Shown: piece after piece, positions 28,401 to 36,409 of the stretch
How the letters are laid out: each line of letters starts with the position of its first letter
How positions within the stretch are numbered: the stretch's first letter is position 1
Assembly (NCBI GenBank): GCA_036346225.1
Contig: JARFIW010000836.1
Location: 558,001-622,000 of the forward strand
Origin: Platerodrilus igneus
Taxonomy: Eukaryota; Arthropoda; Insecta; Coleoptera; Lycidae
Direction: 5' to 3'
Length of the DNA stretch: 64,000 bases
The notes under the pieces: generated by a model
Told to the model about the DNA's origin: nothing
Database searches by the model: none
What the model saw: the letters and a program-made list of their open reading frames with translations, nothing else
Program-made: the position numbers and the translations under genes

Positions 28401-30673
28401 GGTAATTATGTAGTAGGAAATGAAGCGAATGCAAGTTTATTTATTTTGTTGAACAATGAATTAGAGAAGGAATTAGTATTGTTTAAATTTAAGAATGATA
28501 TTGTTGTATAAGGAAGTTTGAAATACTTTAAAATATTAAGAAATATGTAGATATAGAAATTTAAATGTAAATTTTATGAGTCAAATTTAATGTTAATTAA
28601 ATCATAAAAATTTAGTATTTTTGGATTGGTTAATGAAATGATATAACAAAAAAGCTGGTGTTTAACTGTTTTCTGTTTGTTGTTAACATTTACAGAAATG
28701 GGATTTATAATGCCATGTAATTCAATATAGGAAATCAGAATAATTGATGTTATACATGGATTAGATTTAATGTATCTTTAAGATTTCTTTTAGCAATTCC
28801 TGGGTAGATTGAGGTTAAGAAACTAGGTTTTCAAATTGCATTTGTTTTATATGCAATTATTTAATGCCAATGGAGGTCAAGTATAGGTTGAGTTTTTTTT
28901 GTATTTATTTATTAATTGGGATAAAAATTAGGTCATTGTTAAAGGAAATCTAGTCACCCCAGTGATGGAATCATATTTGGAAGACAATTTAGTTTTCAAT
29001 TTTATTTAATTTCACCAAAAATTTAATATGTGTTTTAAGACATTTTAGAAAAAGGTATCTTATAATGCGATCAAATTTAACGAACCAAAAGCGAAGGAAA
29101 TTTATGCAGAATAACCGTCTTCGCTCTAGAAAATATCGAAAAAATTGCTGAGATAGACAGTTTGGTACCTCTTATTTATGATAAGAGAAAATGCATTTAA
29201 GGATAAGTAATTTTGTAATGTAGTTGTATTTAACCCCAGCCATCATATTATTTTTATCTCGATTTCTTCTATTTTCTTCCTGCGCCATTATAGTTAACCA
29301 GTGCATCTTTATATTATTCCGAGATCCCCATCCCTTTAGAGCAAATCAATATTTATTAACTTAACGTTCATTTTACCCATAACATAAGCTCTCAGATTTC
29401 TAGAATTTAGCTTCAACTGTCCTGGAATATATCCACTAATCCTGTAAAAGATTATATTCTGAAATAATTGTGTAAATGAATAAATAGTTTATCCATTCAT
29501 ATAATTTTAAACTCCAGTAATAATATAATTTCAAGTAACAAGTACAAACCTGTCGTATATCGATCCTATCAGCAAACAGCAATGTTGGTGGAGCTCCTAG
29601 TGCTTTACAAGTACGCATATCTGGTCTTAAAGCATAACCAGTCATACAACCACAAATAAAACTTCCAATTGTGTTATTGCACGTTTGTGAACAGACTGGA
29701 TCAGTTTCATACAAACATTCATCTATGTCTTTACAGCTATAACAAACTTTTTATAAATTTGTATTCTTTTTCTATAACTTATCTTACATAAAACCATCCG
29801 ATTTAAGTTCAAATCCAGTTCTACAACCACATTTGGTTCGCCCATCAGCCATTTCCAAACATATTTGTGTACAATTAGAACCCTTATCACAGATTCGTTT
29901 ACCAATTGGACAATCAATTTCATCTTCGCCCTTAGGGCAATCTTTATGACCATCACAAACATGTTTTTTATTTATGCAAAATGCAACATTTGTGTCATTA
30001 GCATCAGCTCCTAAACAAGCAAATTTACTATTATCGCATTCAATTTTACAATTATCTTCATCTTCGGCATTATTGCAATCTGCATAGCCATCACAAACCC
30101 ATGCTTTCTGTCGATAAAAATTTTATAGAAAAATAGTAAAATATGTTAATATATTACCAAAATGCAAACACTGTTTTTGCAAGTAAACTCATCAGGCGAA
30201 CATGTTCTTGTATTATTTGAATCACAATTTTTTTCATCCTCGTTGTCTTCACAGTCTTGTTGTTTATCACAATTCCATCTTTCTGGAATGCATTTTCCAC
30301 TATTACACCTTCAAATCACGGTTACACAAAATTATAGCGAAACCTAAAATCATACTTAAATTCCCCAGCAACACAACCTCCAACTGCTTTGGGACAGTCT
30401 TGTTCATCACCCCAATCACCACAGTCATTATCACCATCGCATCTAAATTCGGCTCGTATACATTTTTCAAATGCACACTGGAATTCTCCTTCTGTACAGG
30501 TTGGAGGTTCAATATCTGTTAGTGATAACGATTAACAAGGTACATTCTATTGAAAAACATACGCACCACAATTAGCTTCGTCTGATGCATCTGGACAATC
30601 AGGTTCTTTATCACATTTCCATGTAATAGAAATGCAGGAGCCATCGCTGCATGCAACTTCATGTTCAGTGCAA
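7260..30673 (-). CDS. LRP4: LDL receptor-related protein 4 family (LRP4), 12 exons, partial at both ends
   Basis: A type I membrane receptor of the LDLR superfamily. Vertebrate LRP4 is the agrin co-receptor of MuSK at the neuromuscular junction and modulates Wnt signalling; the fly orthologue acts at synapses. Visible here in order: five LDLa modules, an EGF module, a calcium-binding EGF (DIDEC), propeller 1, EGF (NNGGC), propeller 2, EGF (NNGGC) and part of propeller 3. Signature strings [37 protein letters not shown] and FHPQRQP closely follow LRP4, not LRP5/6 (propellers precede the LDLa modules) nor LDLR/VLDLR (one propeller). Splice phases agree at all eleven junctions, with no stop across about 1058 residues. 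Missing: signal peptide and any earlier LDLa modules (5'), and the rest of propeller 3, propeller 4, transmembrane segment and cytoplasmic tail (3', beyond the window). Confidence 0.92.
7504..7800 (-). CDS. LRP4: LRP4 exon: end of EGF, start of propeller 3
   Basis: PDGKNC closes the [19 protein letters not shown] starts propeller 3, followed by [14 protein letters not shown] and [13 protein letters not shown]. Acceptor AATTTTAG, donor GTATTA. Confidence 0.9.
7854..8353 (-). CDS. LRP4: LRP4 exon: propeller 2, remaining blades and EGF
   Basis: [32 protein letters not shown] and [13 protein letters not shown] are blades of propeller 2. FHRTRR leads into the [15 protein letters not shown] and [10 protein letters not shown], which is split by the donor GTAATT. 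Confidence 0.92.
8742..9226 (+). pseudogene. mariner-like DDE transposase fragment (N-terminal half)
   Basis: The reading [19 protein letters not shown] with [17 protein letters not shown] is the N-terminal helix-turn-helix domain common in insect Tc1/mariner-related transposases. It is followed by [19 protein letters not shown] and VPENVER in the expected order. After frame changes, [11 protein letters not shown] at about 9198-9230 is the segment around the second catalytic aspartate. Internal stops and loss of the C-terminal half make it dead. It sits in the 12.4 kb LRP4 intron. Confidence 0.65.
9240..9593. other. intronic DNA, nothing recognised
   Basis: AT-rich, within the large LRP4 intron between the mariner-like fragment and the BEL-type block. 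9380-9590 is less AT-rich, with short open stretches but no recognisable family. Confidence 0.4.
9594..11530 (+). mobile_element. BEL/Pao-type LTR block, copy 1
   Basis: This block matches 32713-34460 along its length in the same orientation: shared strings include TGCAATTTAACTCGCG, TGATACAGTTGTAGCAGG and GCTACTC followed by CAATATTAC. It ends at a degraded version of the primer-binding site seen intact in copy 2 (TGACGAACCAACGTGG against TGGCGCCCAACGTGG). I infer an LTR with adjoining 5' region. A BEL/Pao gag-pol remnant in the same orientation begins 1.7 kb downstream and may belong to the same element. Confidence 0.6.
11531..13190. other. AT-rich DNA between LTR block and gag remnant
   Basis: No reliable coding pattern. 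If the LTR block and the gag-pol remnant are one element, this would be its leader plus decayed gag N-terminus with unrelated insertions. 11850-12420 differs in composition but matches nothing I know. Confidence 0.35.
13191..15765 (+). pseudogene. BEL/Pao-type gag-pol remnant
   Basis: Ordered domains appear in shifting frames. Gag at 13191-13380 ([13 protein letters not shown]). A zinc-knuckle region at 13560-13690 ([18 protein letters not shown], then [11 protein letters not shown]). An aspartic-protease region at 13790-13960 ([31 protein letters not shown], where DSGS is degraded). Reverse-transcriptase segments near 14650-14790 ([18 protein letters not shown]). The connection segment at about 15150-15215 ([19 protein letters not shown]). 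An RNase H-like part at 15350-15720 ([20 protein letters not shown], then [12 protein letters not shown] and [16 protein letters not shown]). The central RT motifs are lost and stops are frequent. No integrase was seen. Confidence 0.75.
15766..17520. other. AT-rich intronic DNA with one perfect hairpin
   Basis: No coding pattern was recognised. It contains the 15-bp perfect stem at 15933-15966. 16900-17060 is less AT-rich without a recognisable family. Confidence 0.4.
15933..15966. repeat. perfect hairpin, 15-bp stem, 4-nt loop
   Basis: AAATCTAAACAACTC at 15933-15947 and its exact complement GAGTTGTTTAGATTT at 15952-15966 are separated by AAAG. No T-run or coding context gives it a role. Confidence 0.9.
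17586..17783. repeat. 82-bp inverted repeat of an LTR end with primer-binding site
   Basis: Arms 17586-17667 and 17702-17783 are reverse complements with one mismatch, separated by 34 bp that itself holds TTTCACC/GGTGAAA. Reading inward, each arm is sequence like an LTR 3' end followed by TTGGCGCCCACACTTGGGGC, a typical tRNA primer-binding site. Two LTR/PBS ends thus face each other. Homology stops abruptly at the outer ends. Confidence 0.85.
17784..19049. other. AT-rich intronic DNA, nothing recognised
   Basis: No open frame or family pattern. 18100-18300 is less AT-rich than its surroundings but gives no readable domain. Confidence 0.4.
19050..19537 (-). pseudogene. piggyBac-like transposase N-terminal fragment
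   Basis: Two adjoining minus-strand frames read an acidic stretch ([18 protein letters not shown]), then YKWREQD and [15 protein letters not shown] followed by [13 protein letters not shown]. This order of an acidic region, a W-containing basic segment, LSP-x-x-x-F and an x-IIE-x-x-V-x-x-TN helix is that of the start of piggyBac-derived transposases. The catalytic core is absent. It lies in the 12.4 kb LRP4 intron. Confidence 0.55.
19538..20716. other. AT-rich intronic DNA, nothing recognised
   Basis: The end of the large intron next to the donor of the 20717-20878 exon. No coding or repeat structure was found. Confidence 0.5.
20717..20878 (-). CDS. LRP4: LRP4 exon: propeller 2, second blade
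   Basis: Encodes [24 protein letters not shown] and [12 protein letters not shown]. It ends in phase 1 at a GTATTT donor, followed by a 12.4 kb intron. The same phase is used by the next exon. Confidence 0.9.
20927..21077 (-). CDS. LRP4: LRP4 exon: propeller 2, first YWTD blade
   Basis: Encodes [19 protein letters not shown] and an SNQNMVI strand. Acceptor ATATTTTAG, donor GTAATA, ending in phase 1. Confidence 0.88.
21126..21916 (-). CDS. LRP4: LRP4 exon: rest of propeller 1, EGF, start of propeller 2
   Basis: This 791-bp exon carries [38 protein letters not shown] and [13 protein letters not shown]. Then come FHPQRQP and the six-cysteine EGF starting [12 protein letters not shown], and [15 protein letters not shown] opens propeller 2. 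In LRP4 the first propeller is the agrin-binding one. Confidence 0.93.
21964..22117 (-). CDS. LRP4: LRP4 exon: propeller 1, first YWTD blade
   Basis: Encodes [11 protein letters not shown] and [16 protein letters not shown]. Acceptor ACTTGTAG, donor GTATGA, ending in phase 1. Confidence 0.9.
22430..23120 (+). mobile_element. 3' end of a Jockey-superfamily LINE
   Basis: In mixed frames 22560-22640 reads [17 protein letters not shown] and 22737-22870 reads [17 protein letters not shown] with a following LLRFK and a YYWLHELF end. This resembles the C-terminus of Jockey/CR1-type polyproteins (Y-x-x-PSLFNKLP-type ending). A T-rich 3' UTR follows to about 23120, ending in ATCAATCAA. Most of the element is missing. 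It lies in the 7.4 kb LRP4 intron. Confidence 0.45.
23121..26321. other. AT-rich intronic DNA, nothing recognised
   Basis: No family pattern on either strand. 25920-26280 is less AT-rich and carries overlapping short open frames on both strands with no recognisable domain. Confidence 0.4.
26322..27450 (+). repeat. 1.1 kb dispersed repeat R, copy 1
   Basis: Alignable by eye with 28322-29395 and 56487-57440. Shared strings include AAAATATTAAGAAATAT, TGGCCAGA near GGGGTTAAGAAACT, and GCAGAATAACCGTCTTCC. It has no coding pattern. Copies 1 and 2 lie 2.0 kb apart in the same orientation and flank a tyrosine-recombinase remnant. Confidence 0.75.
27749..28309 (+). pseudogene. Tyrosine-recombinase-like protein, copy B, heavily decayed
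   Basis: 27749-27845 reads [17 protein letters not shown] then [14 protein letters not shown], matching the core-binding domain region of copies A and C. 27911-28309 reads [20 protein letters not shown] with [18 protein letters not shown] (box I arginine and the beta-strand lysine region). It continues with [19 protein letters not shown] and a ruined box II ([13 protein letters not shown] in place of YTGHAFRRSSATL). The catalytic H-x-x-R is gone. It lies between repeats R1 and R2 in the LRP4 intron. Confidence 0.65.
28322..29395 (+). repeat. 1.1 kb dispersed repeat R, copy 2
   Basis: Same family and orientation as 26322-27450, starting about 13 bp after recombinase remnant B. Strings such as AAAATATTAAGAAATATG and GCAGAATAACCGTCTTCG are shared. 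It could be one of two LTRs or part of a 2-kb tandem unit. It ends about 150 bp before the 29550-29736 LRP4 exon. Confidence 0.75.
29550..29736 (-). CDS. LRP4: LRP4 exon: calcium-binding EGF and entry to propeller 1
   Basis: [17 protein letters not shown] is the calcium-binding EGF start. The exon ends CKALG then [11 protein letters not shown], the conserved first strand of LRP4 propeller 1. Acceptor TTGTTATAG, donor GTTTGT. A 7.4 kb intron follows. Confidence 0.92.
29788..30107 (-). CDS. LRP4: LRP4 exon: end of LDLa 4, LDLa 5, first EGF
   Basis: [17 protein letters not shown] closes module 4. Module 5 runs from [10 protein letters not shown] to [10 protein letters not shown], with an inserted loop (DANDTNVAF). 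The first EGF begins [11 protein letters not shown] and includes [14 protein letters not shown]. Donor GTAAGA. Confidence 0.9.
30158..30308 (-). CDS. LRP4: LRP4 exon: LDLa module 3 and start of module 4
   Basis: Encodes [14 protein letters not shown], then DNEDEKNC, then the opening of the next module [14 protein letters not shown]. Acceptor TTTGAAG, donor GTAATA. The upstream intron is only 47 bp. Confidence 0.9.
30356..30515 (-). CDS. LRP4: LRP4 exon: LDLa module 2
   Basis: Acceptor CACTAACAG, donor GTATGA. It encodes [14 protein letters not shown] and GDWGDEQDC, then the first cysteine of module 3. Introns on both sides are about 50 bp. Confidence 0.9.
30567..30673 (-). CDS. LRP4: LRP4 exon 1 of those found: LDLa module
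   Basis: Acceptor TTGTTGTAG at 30674-30682, donor GTGCGT at 30561-30566. The exon encodes [14 protein letters not shown] and ends DASDEANC, a full six-cysteine LDLa with the acidic calcium site. The exon opens with a single base of a split codon, so an upstream exon must leave two bases. Confidence 0.9.
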
Positions 30674-30744
30674 CTACAACAAAAAATTCTCTAAGATACA
30701 ATTATAAACAAATACAGTCATGTTTTAATCACACATGTACGCAA

Positions 30745-32534
30745 TATACATACAGGGTGATTCACGGTGGATGGCTTATTAGACGTTTATGGAGAACTAC
30801 TTAATATAGCGGGTCGCATGGTATCTGAAAAGATTATTTCCTGCATCAAGGTGGATCTAATCTCAACCACTTTTATTGCCTAATTCAGGTTTGCCACTAT
30901 TTGACATTACAATTTATTATTATTTCGACAGCTCGCCTATGAGCTACTGAACTAGAATGTCATGGCAATTTCAAATCGTATCTACGAATTTGAGTTGCCA
31001 AAAATTCAGAGTTGACAGGTTGTTGTATATTATGATTTCAAATACAGATGCGATAACTTATTCTTATTAGATGTTTGGTTTTACATTCTACTACATGTTA
31101 TGTCATCTGACATTCTCTAACTAACTGCCTACTATGATATATGAGATCTTTTTCTTTTATCTGGAACAATATTATAACTCAAACCACTTTTTACCCTAAA
31201 TAATTATTTGGAAACAAACCTTATCACTATCATACTTAATTCGGTGCTTAACAATTCTTTTACACCTAAATATAATATTACAACTAACATGAATTTTTAA
31301 ACATCTCTCGTAAATAAACAACATAATCGTCATACTTAACTGGACATCTTATAACTCTTTTACATTTTGATTTTAGTAACCCAGATCGGTAAGGTTCAGA
31401 ACAACTCGGTTGAATACCTGGTTGATTTAGTTCAAGTAACTCAGATCCATCACTGACTCTTTGATTATCTTGAACTTGTTGATCTACCTCAACTCCCACA
31501 TCCTCAATATCACACTTTTTCGATTCATTTTCAATATACACATTATTTCGACATTTTCTTAAATGTACCTTGTTACACATAATTATGTTACCGCCTTCAG
31601 TTTGTACTATAAATGAACGCGGACAATTTGACTTTTCCAACACTTTTCCTCTCTTCCACATCTTATTTCTAGCCCTATTATGACCACTTAATACATTATC
31701 ACCTATTCCGATATTAGGTAAAGTACGAGCATGTTGATTAGGTATTTTACAATTGGACCGATTTTTAAATGCTCCACCTAGGTCTACCTCAGTAAAAGTT
31801 TTAGAACTGTTGCTTTATTACATGTTTACAAAAAAATAACTCACCTATGCTATTGTTATCCTGAATCACATCATGCACATAAATTGATTTCACAAGTGTT
31901 TAAACTAAGTTACTTAGTACCTCTCATTACCTAAAACCCATAGTTACAGATAACTCACAACACTACGTTTAAGTGTATTACCAAAGCAAGTGATGGAATT
32001 GCATTGGTAACAAAAGTAAATTGGAGAAACAATCTTGCAAAACATTTGACATGTTCAGTGAAAAACTACAATCGAATTAAAGTAGATTATTGCTGAATTG
32101 CTAGAATATCCACACTATGGGGTCAGAAACCTAATGCAGTCGACCAAATCAGCATAAAGAAATTTTATTTTTTGTGATTATCATCTGAACTTTAGCATGT
32201 TTTAAAAAATGGTAAACTGACTTTAGTAGCAGCTAAAATGCATTGTGTTATTTTGTTTTACAGTTTACAAACACCGCATTTCAATAATTTATGTTTGCAT
32301 GGTGTCACAACTTTGTTGGTTGACTCTAAAGAATGGTATTATTGTGTATTTGATTAGTGACGTAGCTAAACATTGCAGAGGTTCTATAACAATTTGGATA
32401 CTTTTTTTTGTGTGTCCGTTTCTAGCTTAACTATTCATTTTAGACCACAAGTTGATTAACAATTTTTGTTCGTATTATAGGCTTCTATAGCACCTCTAAA
32501 TTAATGACAAAACGAATGCCACCCTGTATATACA
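30745..32534. mobile_element. TIR element, 1.78 kb, with target duplication
   Basis: TACAGGGTG at 30751-30759 and its complement CACCCTGTA at 32520-32528 form 9-bp terminal inverted repeats. Both are flanked by the direct repeat TATACA (30745-30750 and 32529-32534). No transposase was seen, but a minus-strand Ty3/gypsy fragment lies inside. The element ends 77 bp upstream of the LRP4 exon acceptor at 30674. Its superfamily is not settled. Confidence 0.6.
31284..31810 (-). pseudogene. Ty3/gypsy-type pol C-terminal fragment
   Basis: The minus strand reads LPNIGIGDNVL, then MWKRGKVLEKSNCPRSFIV with QTEGG and MCNKVHLRK. This is the W-x-x-G-x-V...R-S-Y-x-V...R-N-x-x-H-L-R pattern at the end of Ty3/gypsy integrases. 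It is followed by an acidic linker and RCPVKYDDYVVY. It is a short piece of about 170 residues inside the TIR element, with no other pol domains nearby. Confidence 0.6.
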
Positions 32535-32712
32535 AAAACACTTACCTACTCACCTACCTACTTATTGAATAAAATTGATTAGGTTTGACCAATAGCATGT
32601 TGGCACAATTTGCAGACAGGAATTTTCAAGTTTTGAAAAGAATTGTGATGGCCACACTGTTTAATAATTCTCCTGCAATAAATGTAGAGCTTATCACTAA
32701 TGTTTTGATTTG

Positions 32713-34460
32713 TAACGTGCATTTCTGTACCTTAACATTTTTTACGCTTTTCCCCAATTAGTAAATACATTGTTTTTGGATCGCTGTTTGTATAAAGTAA
32801 ATACTTTCGAATAGTTTTCAGATTTGTATGCAATTTAACTCGCGTGTATTAATTTTAAAAATAGTTTAATTGAAGATTGATTTTCATTAATAAATAAATT
32901 GCAAGGAATGAATTGTAAATTGGATTATTCGTAAATTACTTTCCAACTTATCGGAAATGATAAACCGCTGTAATTAATTATTATATATGATTGCGGCATT
33001 CACGTTTTGGATGTTCCTTATGTTATTAGCGAAGGAGATAATAGTCGACAAGAGTTTATGATAACAACTAGTTTATATAAACAGATTAGAGTGTAGTTCT
33101 GATTACATTTGAAGGAAGTATGCTTTATAGGTAACGTGTTTGATTGACCACAAGTGCGGTTGTAAGGTCATTGACGGACGGTTTGAGTGATACGCGTTGC
33201 TTTATTGATTGTGTTTTTTTTTAGTTGATTTGTCTTTTTATATTTGAACTGTGTGTGCGATCTAGTCTTCGTGGTCCTTTTTATCAGAGTAGTGCATACT
33301 TTGGATTATCTAAATACAGTTTTAAGCTTGAGTGTTTAAAAAAAAACAATGATGATACAGTTGTAGCAGGTTTAGTAGAAAAAAAAGGTTGCTTCTTATA
33401 AACATGTATCTCATTCACATGTAAAGACAGTTGATACTGTAGTTTCTGAATTTTCTAACCCCAAAGAATCTAAAATAGATCATTGTTTGCGCCAATTTCG
33501 TTATTCAAAAGCATTAGATTTTTCTTTGTTACCATAGGTAGCAAATAGAACACCTCACGTTACTGTTAGTTTAATGCATTACATCGTGCCTTGAAGGCCC
33601 GTGATTCTAAATTTTTATTATCATTTTTTTGATTTGTGTTACAAAATATTTCGAAATTATTTTCTCAGGAAATAGAATTAACAAGAAATTTATCAATGCT
33701 ACATAGTTCCATCAGCATGAGAATGTCTGCTGCTAACACTAGTGAAATACGTAGGTGTGATTAGTGTAAAGTGTAAGAAATTCCATCAACACCCTCACAG
33801 TCAAGGGTGAAGTGCTTCATTAGTGCAGGACATCGTGAAGCCCACACTTCAATTGCAAGGAGGCGTTACTGAAGGACTTTTTGTAAGTTGAACTATTTCC
33901 TACTTGTTATTACTTTAAATATCTATCCGTTGTTTTGCCATGTCTTCGTCGTTCTGATACCTTTTACAATAGACTTGCCTGCTATTAAGAAAAAAAAAGA
34001 AAGAAGAAAAAAACAATCAATACTACTGAATTACTCATATCAATTGTGACTTACCTATTTATCTTTTGTTAACATTTTGTCTGATTTATGTTTAATTGGT
34101 GTGTGAGGAAACGTTTCTGCTACTCCCCAATATTACCCCACTTTGTGATAAAAATTTTTGTAATGCTTTTATCGTGATTATATTATATAGTTTATCTAAA
34201 CAGTTTTATTTACATTCTACAAAGTACTGAATAACTTAGACTTTTCATTGCTGCTATGCTTATTTTCTTTTTTTTTTCAGGTTTGCTTAACTAATTGTCT
34301 TGCAGGTATTGTCACTAACTCCTTACCGCCGCATACATTATATGTCAGTCTGCTTCCTACAATCCCCCTACTCTCCGATTGAGCCCGGGCATTTCTTTGA
34401 TTTTCTTTGTGTTACGCACGGCTACGAGCCAACGTAACATAAATTTGGCGCCCAACGTGG
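32713..34460 (+). mobile_element. BEL/Pao-type LTR block, copy 2, ending at a primer-binding site
   Basis: Collinear with 9594-11530 and in the same orientation. It ends AACGTAACAT, AAAT, then TGGCGCCCAACGTGG (34446-34460), a clean 15-base tRNA primer-binding site. A pyrimidine-rich tract precedes it. The internal region of the element is absent: homology stops and an RTE fragment begins within 100 bp. Confidence 0.65.
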
Positions 34461-34551
34461 CTGCCACAAATAACATAACAGATTCAAGATCCTTATGATT
34501 AACACAAGTGATCCTGAAATTCGTAGATGCTCAACAAAAATTTAAAACGCA

Positions 34552-34929
34552 ATGGATGTGGATACAAGCAAAAGGAAGTATATGAGCCTTAGAAATGAGA
34601 TAGATCGGAAATGCAAGTTGGCAAAGGAAGAACAATTGCAGGAGAAATACAAAGATGTTGAAATCTATATGGCTGTGGGAAAACCAAAGAAACGTTCAGA
34701 GACAAGAAAACAGTTGCATAAATCTAAGGGACTCAAATGAGAAGCCATTTACATGCAAAGAAGAAAATGCTAACAGGACATAAAATGACTCTATCAAGGA
34801 AGATAACTTAGGATGCAGGTACTTGACAGTGAAGAGGCAGTTGATGAAGATGAGAAAGGTGACAGGATACTTAGGTCTAAGTTCGACAGGGCATTGAAAA
34901 ATCTGGGTATGAAGAAGACACCTGGAAAA
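34552..34929 (+). pseudogene. RTE-clade LINE fragment (endonuclease-RT linker)
   Basis: SLRNEIDRKCKLAKEEQLQE, then after a stop VDEDEKGDRILRSKFDRALK ending MKKTPGK. This corresponds to the linker before the RT in the RTE element at 62100-62480 (compare LRDEFELALKDLKNDKAPG). It breaks off at a G-run where an LTR-like block starts. Confidence 0.6.
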
Positions 34930-36409
34930 GGGGGGGGGGTGTCTGAATTTTGGGGCAGGAGGTAGTTTAGTGTAGAAAACTTAGCATAAATTCATTTTAT
35001 GGCACGATATAAGTTCATTTACAAAAATTAACAAAAAAAAATACAAAAACAAAACACCTAAACGCACGATAAAATTTGCAGTAAATCAAACATTACCTAA
35101 ACGCGCGGAACAAAACACCGGGTATCAAATCAAAACTTGAAACACCGGGCTAATAAATAACAAAACTAAATTGGGAAACCTAATTAACTTAAACCAATCA
35201 AATAAACCAATTAAACTAAGAGACTAAACTAGAGAGAAATTGCCCCCTCCCTTCGGATTTTGCCCTCACCCTCAAATTTAGTGCAAACGCACCAGAACTT
35301 TAGCAGTGCATATCCATCTTCCTATAGCAGTAAGATAATTAGATGTAAGCAGACGACCAGATCTTCGGATCCTGGAGAAATGTATATTCCAGGTATTTAT
35401 AAATATTGCGGCGCATGAGCATTGATTTGTATTAATAAATAGATTTTGCAGTTAATTTTTAACGACCATGTTTCAATATGATGTTGCTAGCAGATATAAT
35501 GCCTATGCAAGTGCACCTGATTATTTTAGTGTTGCTTTTTGCTATTTATGCATTATTATATGCATAATGCTTTATTTAGATATTTATATTCTATGCCTGT
35601 ATTGTACATTTATATACTTTTTTCTTTTGTTTTATCGCTGGATTTACTTTGTTTGGCGTTTTATCTGATTTTTAGTCGTAGCATTTATAGGAAGGAAGAT
35701 TGAAATTAGAATATAGTTCAGTTAGTGAGCGTTAGGGACGAATTTAGGCTGAAATTAGAATAAAATACTTAAGACTAGGGAAGACGATGTTTTAAATTTA
35801 TAGAGCAAGAACACATAGCTGGATTCGCTACGAATAAATTTAGCGTATGCTTAGAAATTCGAATTCATTGGTAAATATTGGTTAGCTATATTTGGATAGT
35901 TATAAGTCGACCTTTTATGTTGCACCAGTAAGCAGTGCTGGCGGCTGCTAACCGGTATTACAGAATCTTCCCCTTTTACTTTTTGCTAGTGTCTTGTTAA
36001 TCACACACTCCAAAGTCAACACTAGGGATATCATTATTTATACCCCAACTTTAGTTTTAGATTATTCATTTTATTCATGATTAATTAATTTTGAAGTCAA
36101 ATTTATTTAAAGTACTTTTATCTTTGCGTTTAAGTCCAATGTAGCACCTTCGGGTGTAGCATTGGGGACGCGGCCGCATATGTAGTGGTCTTTACTTACA
36201 TTATACTGTACCAGTAGTTAGAATAAGGTCCGCTGCCGAAAGGTGCTAGTGCAGACAAGAGTGGGAAAAACGAGTGCAAGACAGGAGGTCTTCAAGAGTA
36301 GTTTGTCGTAAGTAGTTAGCAGGTAACGGTAGACGTTCAAACCACTACCAATGTATTCAAATATATACGTTAATCATTTATGAAAATAAATAATAGTAAA
36401 CGTAACACA
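34930..36409 (+). mobile_element. possible solo LTR (about 1.47 kb)
   Basis: AAAAGGGGGGGGGG at 34926-34939 resembles a polypurine tract and is followed by TGTCTG. About 1.47 kb later the block ends AACGTAACACA, preceded by an AATAAA-like signal. Composition is less AT-rich than its surroundings, with no coding frame. There is no second LTR or primer-binding site. This rests on end signals only. Confidence 0.35.

Noticed and set aside
7260..30673. Naming the receptor LRP5/6 (arrow), LRP1/2 or VLDLR
   Set aside because: LDLa modules come before the propellers, unlike LRP5/6. More than one propeller rules out VLDLR. The single LDLa cluster with the LRP4-like RIDIRQV and HPQRQP strings argues against LRP1/2.
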